DNA of 64,000 nt. Source: Cercis canadensis (lineage: Eukaryota > Streptophyta > Magnoliopsida > Fabales > Fabaceae). The position numbers were made by a program, and so were the translations under genes. Every line of letters starts with the position of its first letter. Positions within the stretch are counted from its first letter, which is position 1. Positions 49,901 to 60,007 of this stretch are shown here, in pieces. The stretch is from the NCBI GenBank assembly GCA_003255065.1, contig QAOA01008758.1, positions 44,394-108,393 on the forward strand, written 5' to 3'. Below the pieces are notes generated by a model. The model was not told the DNA's origin. It did no database searches and saw nothing but the letters and a program-made list of their open reading frames with translations.

Positions 49901-51847
49901 TCTCAATCATCCCACGTCTCCTATTTCTCTTGAACCACAAACTGACTGCTCTCATCCAACCCTCTTCCATCACCCAACAAAATTATACCCCGATCCCAAA
50001 ATAATATCTTTAAACCTAAACAACCTTTTTCTTTTCAAACCACAAAATATCCTCTTGAAACTTCTGTTGAACCAACATGTCTCACACATGCTCTTAAATC
50101 ACCACATTGGCGCACTGCCATGTCACTAGAGTTTGATGCTCTACTCATTAATAGAACCTGGTTTCTTGTTCCTGTGCCTTCTCATGCCAACATCATAGGT
50201 TGTAAATGGGTTAATAGGGTCAAGAGAAAATCGGATGGCACCACTGATCGCTACAAAGCTCGTCTAGTTGCAAAGGGCTACTCTCAAAGGCCCGGACTTG
50301 ATTATAAGAAAACCTTCAGTCATGTTATTAAGCCACAAACCATTAAGGCAGTCCTCACAATAGCCTTGCACAATCGATGGTCCCTAAAACATATGGACAT
50401 TAACAATGCTTTTTTACAAAGTACACTCAATGATAAAGTGTATATGCAACAACCTCCGGATCATGTTAATGTCATCCATCCCCAGTATGTCTGTAAGCTC
50501 CAGAAAGCAATTTATGGTCTCAAACAAGCCCCAAGAGCATGGTACACTGAGTTAGCCAAGTTCTTTCTCTCATATGGCTTCTTTAATTCACTTTCTGATG
50601 GCTCTCTTTTTGTCTACAACAAAGATGGCATTATTGCATATTTTTTTAATATATGTTGATGATTTGCTCTTAACTGAGAATAATCACAAGTTTCTGGTAA
50701 TTTTTTGTTCAAATCTTGCATCCAGGTTCTCCCTTAAAGACTTGGGCACACCTTCATATTTTATTTGTGTTGAGTTTCTTCCTCACCATGATGGCCTATT
50801 CTTGTCTTAGCATAAATATATTCATGACCTCTTGAAAAAATTTAACATGACTAGCACCAAAGGAGTATCCACTCCACTATCCACTTCTGCAATTCTTAAA
50901 TTGGATGATGGTGCTGCACCCACTGCTGCCCATGAGTACCGCAGCATCCTTGGTGCACTACAATATTTGTCACTCACAAGACCGGACATAGGCTTTGTGG
51001 TCAACAAGTTATCACAGTTTATGCACAAGCCATTTGTTCTGCATCTTCAATCCCTTAAAAGAGTCCTCAGATACCTTAAGTCCACAGTAAATTTTGGTCT
51101 TTATCTCAATTCCACATCTCAACTTCATCTCTATGCATATTCTGATGCTGATTGGGCAGGTAATATTCATGACCGAACTTCTACTTCAACTTACTTAGTG
51201 TTCATGGGTGGCAATCTCATCTTTTGGTCCTCTAAAAAGCAACGCAACGTTGCAAGATCCTGCACTGAAGCTGAGTACTGTTCTGTGACATCCACCACTA
51301 CTGAATTGCAATGGCTCCAAAATTTACTTGGGGAACTCGGCATCTCTCAGTTCAACACTCCCACCATCTATTGTGATAACATTGGTGTCACATATTTATG
51401 TGCTAATACAGTGTTTCACTCTAGAATGAAGCATATTTCTCTAGACTATCATTTTGTGAGAGAACAAGTTGCTGCCAAGAAATTACAAGTATGTCATGTG
51501 TCCACAACAAACCAACTTGCTAACAGTCTCACTAAACCGTTAGCCACCACTATGTTTTGCAAGCTAAGGTCCAAGATTGGTGTCTCAAATGGAACCACCA
51601 TCTTGCGGGGGTGTGATAGAACTTTGTATTCAAAATCAACCTCAGTTCACTAGTAACTACTCCCTACACTCACGCACAACAACTGCTGTTATCCTTTTAG
51701 TTATTGTTGCATTTCTGTTACTGTAACAGTCAACTAGGGTTATGATTCTTTTATTTAAAATTCAAATAATTGTAAAGATGTATATATATACGTCTACTGT
51801 ATCAAAGTGAAATATACAGATTTTATTCCTTCATTTAATTCTCTACA
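46920..51847 (+). mobile_element. Ty1/copia LTR retrotransposon fossil
   Basis: LTRs of 234 bp at 46920-47153 and 51614-51847, starting TGATAGAACT and ending CTCTACA, differ at about 11 sites (about 95% identity), suggesting very roughly 2 million years at a common plant LTR rate. Flanks are CAAAC and CAACC, a 5-bp duplication with one change. An initiator-methionine-type primer site TGGTATCAGAGCTG follows the 5' LTR. In order the interior shows gag with a CCHC knuckle (about 48.03-48.08 kb), protease (DSGASHH, about 48.18 kb), integrase, reverse transcriptase (YVDDLL, about 50.65 kb) and RNase H. That order, with integrase before reverse transcriptase, is the copia order. The coding region is broken by several interruptions. 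It is inserted in an exon of the ATR pseudogene, on the opposite strand. Confidence 0.92.
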
Positions 51848-54746
51848 CAACCCTTAGCAATCCTAGCATATGCACTGCACAATGCAACCTAAAAAAGAAC
51901 ACTGTTAGATCCCCTGAACAATTTACTGCCTTAGATCTATCAGCTTCCAGAAAAAGAGATGAATAGCACCCAAGTTAAACTCAGTTGTTCAAAGGAAATG
52001 CAATTATTAATATTAACCTTTAGTTCCTCGCTTTTGGTTCTCCGCATTGACAAGAGGAATACACTTACTAAATTAGCAGTTGTTGATTTGACAACATCTT
52101 CAGGACAGCTAGAGTAAAGCGCATTGAGGCAAATACCCATGGATGAATCATAAGCCATGTTTCTGCAGGTGAGCCCGTTGTTAACATTGTAAATGAAATA
52201 AGTAAATAATTTATTGAGTAATTTTTTTTTGGTCCACATAAAAAATTTCAAGCATTGCAAATCAATTGAAACATGAAACATATTCAATCTAGTAGTGCAA
52301 ATTATATGACAAAAGCATTGCAAGCTGCAATTCAATTGTTAATTGGAAGCAAACTTCTATCAGCAAATCATTCGTGAGGGAGGCATCCACAGATTATTAT
52401 TATTAAAGCTCAATCATAAGAAACCAAAAATACAAAAGTTAAAATATTCAAACCTGAACACAGGAAGCCCCTCTTTGTCCTCACTCAAGATAGTAGATAT
52501 CGATTATATTAAATTCTGATAAGGAATGATATCATAGTTTGTCACCGTTCCAACGATGTGTGCAAAGTCAAAACATGCCTTCCAGAAATCCATAATTGTC
52601 AAACAATTATATCATCTAATAATACAAATAATTTATACAAATTGAGGTAAACAACTTGAATTCCATTTTCATCAACAAGCTCATACACGCACACATACAT
52701 TTGTAGTAAGTAGTAACCATTACCCACCATATGCAGATCAGCACTCCCATCGCATAAAAGAGAACATGCAGCAGAAACAAATGACGCACTGATCAACCCT
52801 TCAACATAAAGTGTTCCTTCCGTTAGGAATTTACTGAGAAGCTTTAAAATCCAAGTTGCAAAAGGTTCCCATCTCCTTTTGCCACTCAGGTCAATCAATA
52901 TACCAGACCCGTCAACTGGTTTGTTTCTTGCTGGGAGATCACCAATATGATTAGGATCAGAAAATATTTCAGTAAACAACTCACAAAAACACTTCAATGT
53001 CACCCTAGTGGATCCTGTAATGCTTGCACTGTTAAGGCAGTGTGAAGCCACATGTAAAATATCTGTGAAGACAAAATACATTATAACTTTATCATTTGAA
53101 ATGAATTTTGGCAATGACTTTTGACAGAGAGAACCTAAAAATNCCCCCCCCCCCCCCCCCAATATTTCCCTTGTAACAAAAAAAAGGGGCCCTATGAAAG
53201 GAGACTAACAAAAGTTCAATTTAAGCAATCATATAATTATATCTCACGGGAAGGCATCAAATTAGAAGAGATAGATCAATTACATGTTGTAGTTCATGAT
53301 GTCCACATGTTTACCTTCAATGACTAACATGGCATCCCCGAAAAACTGTCTGTATGCATCTCGTGCTCCAGTTCGAAGCAAAAAATAAAAGTGATCCAAG
53401 TGTTTCAAAAATTACTCCATGACGAGACCTGAAACATCACATCATTTCCCAACAGCAATTACACAAGAAACACAGATTGAATAAGTACAAAATGGGGAAT
53501 ACTTACAACTTCAATAGAAAAGGAGAAACAAACCAAATAATTTTTCTGTACTCGTTACCTCATCAAAAACATACAAGGAGCAAAATTTGAAGGCATGCAA
53601 CTCCAGACTGTACCGAATAAATCCCCCCATATCAATATGTTGAATAAACCTACCAAGTTTTTTATCACTACAGTGACGCATGTTGTGCTTCTTTTACAAG
53701 TTTTAACCATTGAAAAAAATGTAGAGCATATCAAAAATTAATACGTCCAACATGAGAGCTATTTTCATCAAATTTCTAATAGTAAATAGGCATACCAAAC
53801 TGTTATCAAAAGACTAATTTCTGTATTTCTAAGGCATATAAATAAACAAAAGAATTAGTCAATTATGAAATTAAAGAATACGATAAAAGAAACTGATGTT
53901 TGATAATACCATTTTCCAACATTCTAGTAATTAATGAATATGCTCAAATAACTAGTAGAAGTACTGACGAAAAAAAAAATATTGAACAAGTTAAAAACAG
54001 AAACTCCTTTACAACCACTCACCGGAATACAGGTTCTGCAAAGAAAGGCAATATGCGATCAATAATTGGCATTATGGCACTAGCCTTGCGATGGTAAAAG
54101 ACTCCGGGAAAGTTTCTTGCGGTATGAGAGATAAGTTTCACCACCGCAATCACTTCTCTCTCATTTGCTGCGAAACATTAATTATCAGACTAAAGTCACT
54201 TTAAGCTTCCAATAGCAGGACAGAACAAGCAATAAAATTTTGAAATTTCAACTTATAATTCATCAAGAAGACTCTCACCAAGGGAAATTTAAACTTAAAA
54301 GAGGGGGGGGGGGCCCTTCCCAATTATTCCACCACAACAGCTATTTGGAACAATGNGGGGGGGGGGGGTGGGAAGGGGGGAAATAGTTTCCTCTGGGCTA
54401 CATTTTCTGGTTCATTCGCTAAGCTCTAACTTAGGTTTCCCATACTTCATGATTCTTCAATACCAAATAGTAGAGAAATAGAAACATTGATTAGTTGAAT
54501 AATGTAGTAACGCCTTCGCATTGTGAAAAGAATCGTTTTCTAGGAAACCAAACGGAGGAATCGAAAGTATATAGATAGAGGGAGAGTACCAGAGGAAGAA
54601 GGGACGATATAAGCGTGAACAAGATTTGGGAGGACGGCCCGGAACCTGACCTCCAAAGCATCGTCATCGGCATTGTTGGGAGGCGTGGATGAGGAAGCTG
54701 CTATTCATTCTCGAAGTTCATGTACAAGGCTCGAGAGGTTAGCCAT
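51848..54746 (-). pseudogene. ATR: ATR kinase pseudogene, N-terminal HEAT-repeat fragment
   Basis: Broken duplicate of the 5' end of the replication-stress checkpoint kinase ATR, which normally exceeds 2,500 residues. Exons (minus strand): 54590-54746, 54023-54167, 53315-53428, 52728-53062, 52454-52578, 52018-52162, 51848-51888, all with GT/AG junctions. The product would begin MANLSSLVHELRE and contain ALEVRFRAVLPNLVHAY, LISHTARNFPGVFYHRKAS, WEPFATWILKLLSKFLTEGT and RNMAYDSSMGICLNALYSS, in the order known for plant ATR. Lesions: TGA at codon 14 (54705-54707) where homologues have Arg; one extra T in a T-run in exon 3 near 53386, making that exon 114 nt instead of 113; TAA at 52504-52506 in exon 5 where homologues have Gln; and the copia insertion in exon 7. 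Intact splice sites argue for a genomic duplicate, not a processed copy. The ATR assignment is from remembered family sequence. Confidence 0.82.
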
Positions 54747-55040
54747 GAATATGACGATGATGATGCTGATGTTGGTGCTTTCATTGATTCAATTTCATTC
54801 CACTCTTCAGCCTTCCCTCCCAAACTCCATGTGTGCTTCTTTAATGACTTTAAGGAACAGTAACTAGAATAGAGTGTAGAGGTGGTGAGGTGGAGGAGCT
54901 GCAAGAGCACCACCTCTTTTTTGTTCTACTCTCGTCAAGCGGCACATACCGCGCCACTTCCACTTCCTCACTTGTGGTTTTCTCGATTTTCTATTTTTTT
55001 TTAGAAAACAAATACTTTTTTGGTTTTTTTTTGCAAACAA

Positions 55041-55755
55041 CTGGGTTTTTTTTTTTACCAAAATAATGTTATCTAACAAAGAATTTACAAATTTAAGTTA
55101 TTTTTTAAATTATTTATCAAAATAAATTATTTTTTTCACATAATACACGTTAAAGCATTTTTCTCAAAAAAAGTTAAAATATTATAGTATTTTAAATAAT
55201 AAACACTAAAATATAAAATGTATTTTCTGTAAAAAAAAAAAAAAGTCAAAATTTTTTTTTTGAAAACGTAGAAACATAAAAAGAATCTAACAAATCTTTT
55301 GGAAATTGAAGAAAACGCGTAAATGGATATGCATTTTCGAAGGGAAAAAATTGATTTATTTCAGCGTTTATTTCCTTTCACGAGGTCCAGTCAACATGAA
55401 AGTTAATCCGCGTTTTTCCCTAGAAAATGCGGATTCATTTCTACGTTTTCTTCAAATTCCAAGAAACCTATTAGATTCCTGGGTTATGTTTTAGCATTTT
55501 CAAAAAAAAAGTTTTGACTTTTTTTTTTTTTTTTTTTNNNNNTTTTTTTTTTTTTTTTTTTTAGAAAACACATTTTATATTTTAGTATTTATTGTTTAAA
55601 ATTTTGAAATATTTTAGCATTTTCTGATAAAAATACTTTAACATGTATTGTGCGAAAAAAGTGACCAATTTTGGTAAATAATTTCAAAAATAAGCTAAAT
55701 TTGTAAATTTTTATTAAATAACATTATTTTGGTAAATTTGCCAACAAATTGTTCC
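55041..55755. mobile_element. Large foldback element 5' of the ATR pseudogene
   Basis: Two arms of about 330 bp are near-perfect reverse complements around a centre near 55395. Phrases such as ACCAAAATAATGTTAT, AACACTAAAATATAAAATGT and GAAGAAAACG recur inverted on the right. A five-N gap (55538-55542) lies in a poly(T) run of the right arm. The boundaries are approximate. Confidence 0.65.
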
Positions 55756-55790
55756 TTAGTAGCTTTTTATTTAACAATAAATTTATTTGA

Positions 55791-56150
55791 CTTGCTTGAA
55801 TTACTTCCAATGATTATTATTTTTGGTTACCCACTGGTGTCCGGGTTTCGCTCGACTAATCCAGATTCNTGTCCGGGTTTCGCTTGACTAATCCAGATTC
55901 GAGCTGAAAATGACCATAAGTGTGGTAAAGCTCTCCCAACAGACGCAACTGTATACCCAAGGGCTCGAACCCGAGACCCTTGGTTAAGCTAGAACATCCC
56001 CTTACTAAAAGATTAACACGCTTGTTGGTTACTTCAAATGATTATGATTGTTCCATTTTCTAAATATATGATAAAAACTAGATGTCATTAAAGCTGCTAT
56101 TTGCAAAGAAAAAAAAAAAAAGAATTTGATTATACTAGTAATCATTTAAG
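55791..56150. repeat. Second copy of the MSL10 copy A flank repeat
   Basis: Matches 44861-44926 plus 45891-45950. It lacks the MULE found there (sequence continues straight through AAAACTAGATGTCATTAA), so it preserves the empty site. It carries instead a SINE at 55831-56024 and a short local duplication of ACTTCnAATGATTAT. Confidence 0.7.
55831..56024 (-). mobile_element. tRNA-derived SINE (Au-like) with 8-bp target duplication
   Basis: On the minus strand it carries GGGTCTCGGGTTCGAGCCC, which includes a good box B, then GGGAGAGCTTTACCACACTT and CGAATCTGGATTAGTCGAGC, phrases typical of the plant Au-type SINE. TTGGTTAC is at 55823-55830 and 56025-56032. The 31-bp block duplicated around the N at 55869 is probably an assembly join. 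Confidence 0.72.
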
Positions 56151-56546
56151 TAAATATGCAAATCACTTAAGTGGTGTTTTATTTTTTAGAAAATTTTATT
56201 TTTACCCTCTCAAGTGAAAATTTTTTTATTCTCATATATCCATTATGCTTAAGAATAATTTTTTTCTCTTATAATAAATGTAAAAAAGTTTTACTCTCAT
56301 CCTCACTTTCCCATAAATATTAAAACATTCTTTATACTAAACATTACCGATAAATAAACCTTAAAAAAAAGTATTGCAATTTAGTATTTGTCAAAAATAA
56401 TTATGAATTAATAGAAAGGTAAATCCATGTTGAAGAAGACAGAGGTAATTTCCCTTACTAACCTCAAAAAAATTATTTATCAATAGCAACAACCATTATA
56501 TAATCACCCTCTTACTCTTTATTGCATATATTTAAAGTTAAATTTA

Positions 56547-58170
56547 GAGTAAAACCTTTTTTTAGTCCTTGGAAAATGCAGCTATTGACAAATTCGTCCT
56601 CCAAAAATTTTTGGTAACAAATTGGTCATTGAATTATTATTTCACTGACAAATTAGTCATCCGATAGACAAGATCAGTGTTGTGGTTTTTGCTACCGGCA
56701 AGTATATCAGGCCACACAAATAATATAAAAGTGAGTAGAGTATCGTCCTCAGGGATTTGACGTTAGCAAGTACCAATTTCACTAACAATGATTCTATTTG
56801 GAAAATTCAATAGTTTGAGTTGAAGAAAACTATACTAGTAACATGGATACAAAAGATCAATTGAAATGAGCTTAATAACACAACTTAAACAACTTAATCA
56901 GCAATTAAACTAAAGGATTAATAATTAACAAGAGAAGGTTGGGGGGCTGATTTCACTTGGTTTGGACTTCGGTTATTTCATAGACAAAACAACCTTTGAA
57001 TTACTGAATAATACATTATCTTAGCTACAAATTCTTTGTTGTTAGCCAATTTCCCTAAATTGATTGAACCCAATCCCTTGGAGAAACAATCCTTCATATC
57101 TCAACTAATTGTCCAATTCCTTAGTACAATTAACTTGTCTAGGTGATTAAGCTCTAGGAAATTAATTCAAGACCACATAAACTAAGTTATCTATTCCTAG
57201 ATTAACTTGATTTATGGTAGAAATTACAAGAGCATACTCATATCTTACTATCCTTAGCATCAACATGAGTCAATAAACCATTCAAATGGTAGCTAAACAT
57301 TTAAAGACATTAAGATCAGTAAAATCTACTCCAACAAAGAGACTTGCATCAAAATAACTTCATTCAACAATAAAACTTCATCCAAATCTAGCTACATTAA
57401 ACCCCTAACTAAAGGGGGTTTAGCTACTCATAGCTAAAACAGAGGAATACAGAGAAACAGAGTTCATTAAAAGAGAAGAGAAGAAAAACTAGGTGAAATC
57501 TGGGTTGAATCCTCCAAAAGTGCTCTAGCTCCTTCCTTTTTTTTGTTCTTGACAGCTCTCCTCCAGATCTCCCTATTTTTCTGTTCTTCTTGCTTTTATA
57601 GGTAGGTTAAATCAAGAGAAAGATGAAATGACACTTCAAATCCTGACGCCAGCACTGGGAGCTGGCTTACTGGAGACAAACTGTCAAATCTGGTGGTTTG
57701 GCGCTGGGCATGGTACTGTTCACACACTTGAATTTTCACATTGAGTCTCTAACTTCAATCTCCTAATGCTCTAACCTATAAAAACAATAAAAAATGACTA
57801 TTAATTAACTAAAAACATGCTAAGAAATTAATTAAAACTAAGAGATTGACATCAACTAAGTCTACAAAATAACTAAACAAAATGGGACACATTCATGCAA
57901 AACTTACTTAAGAACTAGCTAACTTAAGCATAATTAGAGCTATAATAACTCTATTTTATAGAGTTATCAATCAGTAAAAAGAAAAAGAAGATTTGAAATG
58001 AGAAAAGGAGGGCTTAAATATAGCTAGGCAATATCAATGAAATAAATTTAGGCAATGGGTCTAGAACTTTTCTCATTAAAATACCAGAGGACTAATTTGT
58101 CATAAAAAAATTTTGGAGGACGAATTTGTCAGTAACTGTATTTTTCAATGACTAAAAAAGAGTTTTACTC
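56547..58170. mobile_element. MULE with 9-bp target duplication, carrying a solo LTR
   Basis: Starts GAGTAAAACCTTTTTTTAGT and ends AAAAAAGAGTTTTACTC; TTAAATTTA lies at 56538-56546 and 58171-58179. The arms are about 95-130 bp and include GACAAATTCGTCCTCCAAAA. The TIR resembles that of the MULE at 32361, so these may be one family. Most of the interior is the solo LTR at 56678-57969. Confidence 0.82.
56678..57969. mobile_element. Solo LTR, 1,292 bp
   Basis: Starts TGTTGTGGTTTTTGCTACCG and ends GAGTTATCA, i.e. TG...CA, with a perfect ATCAG duplication at 56673-56677 and 57970-57974. The phrase GAGTATCGTCCTCAGGGATT near the start is common in plant LTRs. There is no internal retroelement coding sequence, which is the expected result of LTR-LTR recombination. 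Superfamily not determined. Confidence 0.75.
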
Positions 58171-58255
58171 TTAAATTTATCTTCATAACACTTTATCTAC
58201 GCCATAATCAAAAGGTATTATGATATTTCATTTTTGTATAAATAAAAAGATTATG

Positions 58256-58396
58256 AGTAATTTTTTTTTTTTGGCCATAAGAGCTGAATAGAACAGGAAC
58301 ATAAAACAATTTACAAGGTCGCTGGAGGTCTAGGAAGACCATCAGCAACCAATATTTCCAACAGGGAAGACAGAGGCTAAAGACCCAGTCCATTGG
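58256..58396 (-). mobile_element. Possible poly(A)-tailed retroposon 3' end
   Basis: On the minus strand, sequence ending TATTCAGCTCTTATGGCC runs directly into a 14-base A-tract (+ strand T-run at about 58260-58273). This looks like the 3' end of a LINE or another retroposed sequence, interrupted upstream by the hAT element at 58405. No target duplication was established. Confidence 0.3.
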
Positions 58397-58404
58397 GCAC
58401 ATCT

Positions 58405-59717
58405 TAGAGCTGGGTTCATGGGTTCAGCCCGATGGGGCCCAAAAAAATGGTGGGTAGAGTTCTTAAAATGCTTGCCCATTTAAAACCGGGCCAATTTGGC
58501 CCGGCCCGATAAGGCCCATTGCCCGATCGGGTTTCAACCGGTTGGCCCGATTTGTTTCCTTTTTTTTTTTTTTTTTTTTNTTTTTTTTTTTTTCCAGCTT
58601 TCAATCAACCCCAATTCTAAAATCTTGGAGCTCATTTACAATTATAGCTAAACTAGTTGAGCTTGCATGGGTGTTTGATGATGAAGGTGTACTGCATAGT
58701 TGCCATTGTTGATTATTCTATGGAAAAATCTTACACATTTTAGATTTGATTTCTTATTGCTCTTGAATAGATAAAATCGTATTTGTGACTTATGAGATTC
58801 TTGTTTTAATCAAACAATTATTTGTGCCTAGTTGTTAGTTGTTACTCTCATGTTTTGATTTAGTTTGAAACCTCAAATTGGGTTATTTTGCTGTGTGCCA
58901 ACACTGAGCGCTACGTTCCTGGCGCTGAGCGTGGCCCAATCGAGCTTCTTTGTGCTGCTAGTGCCAACGCTGGGCGCCAGGTATACCGAGCTGAAGTTTT
59001 AGGTTAATGTGGTACCAGCACTAGGCGCCAAACATGCCGAAAATGACAAAAGTAGCCCCATAAATGATAAAATGCTGTTTTGACCCTTGAAACGATGGAA
59101 TTTAGCTAAAATCACGCGACGCACGAGGCTGTGTTTTGTTCAGAAGGTCGTTTCCATATGAAAAAGTCGGGTCTTTTGTCAAAAACAGACATAGTTAACT
59201 TTTCTAGTCAACTTTGGATGCTTCCTTTATGCCATGAATTCTAAATTCTTTTGTACTACATCACATTTTTGTTTGTAATTTTGTTAGGGGCTTTAATTTA
59301 CTTTTTTCTTTAAATTTTTTACAGTATGACTTCCTTTAGTGTTGGAAAGAATAGCGGTATTAGTTGTGATGCTGATGATGATTGTGAATTTGTGCAAATT
59401 CCTAGTATTGTAAGTAATACAAATACTAGTGAGAATGTTGAACCACAATTCAAAAAAGCTAGATCATTAACCTCTAGATCATTAATCTCTGATGTTTCAT
59501 AATTAATATGTTCTCATATTCTTTCAAAAATAAACATGACAAAAAAAATTAGAAAACAGATTTTGGCCCGTTATGACCCGCAATCCGAAGTGGGCTGGGG
59601 TGGGCTAGTAAAATGCTGGCCTGATTAGAACCGGGCTACTTTGGCCCATCCTGTTAAGGCCCGCAGCCTGATGTGACCCGGCCCTAATGGGCTGGGCTGG
59701 CCCGTTAGTCAGCTCTA
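58405..59717. mobile_element. hAT-family element, 1.3 kb, internally deleted
   Basis: The ends TAGAGCTGGGTTCATGGGTT and, in reverse complement, TAGAGCTGACTAACGGGCCA are TIRs. Flanks GCACATCT (58397-58404) and GCACATCC (59718-59725) are an 8-bp duplication with one difference. Subterminal regions are rich in GGCCCG/CGGGCC. A frame at about 59324-59502 reads MTSFSVGKNSGIS and then an acidic stretch; it could be the leftover N terminus of a transposase, but no BED finger or catalytic domain follows. Confidence 0.75.
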
Positions 59718-59763
59718 GCACATCCTCCTCCTACCATGCCTACCATTTTAGTTTATATAAATA

Positions 59764-59934
59764 CTAGTTCCAGCACCGTGCATTGCACGGGAAGAGATTA
59801 AAAATAGAGAGAGTTTGCCCATGAAGAGAGAGAAGGCATGTGAAAAAAAAAATGAAAAAAAACACATGAAAGAGTATACAATGCACAGATAATTATACTC
59901 ATCAGAAAATGTCTCTATCAGTTATATATAGAGA
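59764..59934 (-). mobile_element. Very short Helitron-like element, 171 bp
   Basis: On the minus strand it begins TCTCTATATATAAC, preceded by A, and ends with the hairpin CCCGTGCAATGCACGG, then TGCTGGAA, CTAG, followed by T. A TC start, a hairpin about 8 nt before a CTAG end and insertion between A and T are the Helitron hallmarks. It lies about 70 bp beyond the stop codon of MSL10-like copy B. There is no room for a Rep/helicase gene. Confidence 0.6.
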
Positions 59935-60007
59935 TTACACATTTGAGCCCATTAGGTTTTGTGTGAGCTTTATTTTTTTTGACAAAACCTGGGACTCTGC
60001 CAGAAAT

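Noticed and set aside
54491-54673. A 60-residue frame starting MPMTMLWRSG
   Set aside because: It is an out-of-frame reading of ATR pseudogene exon 1 and its intron.
55955-55995. tRNA gene on the minus strand
   Set aside because: A box B motif is present but no full cloverleaf can be drawn; it is the head of a SINE with target duplication.
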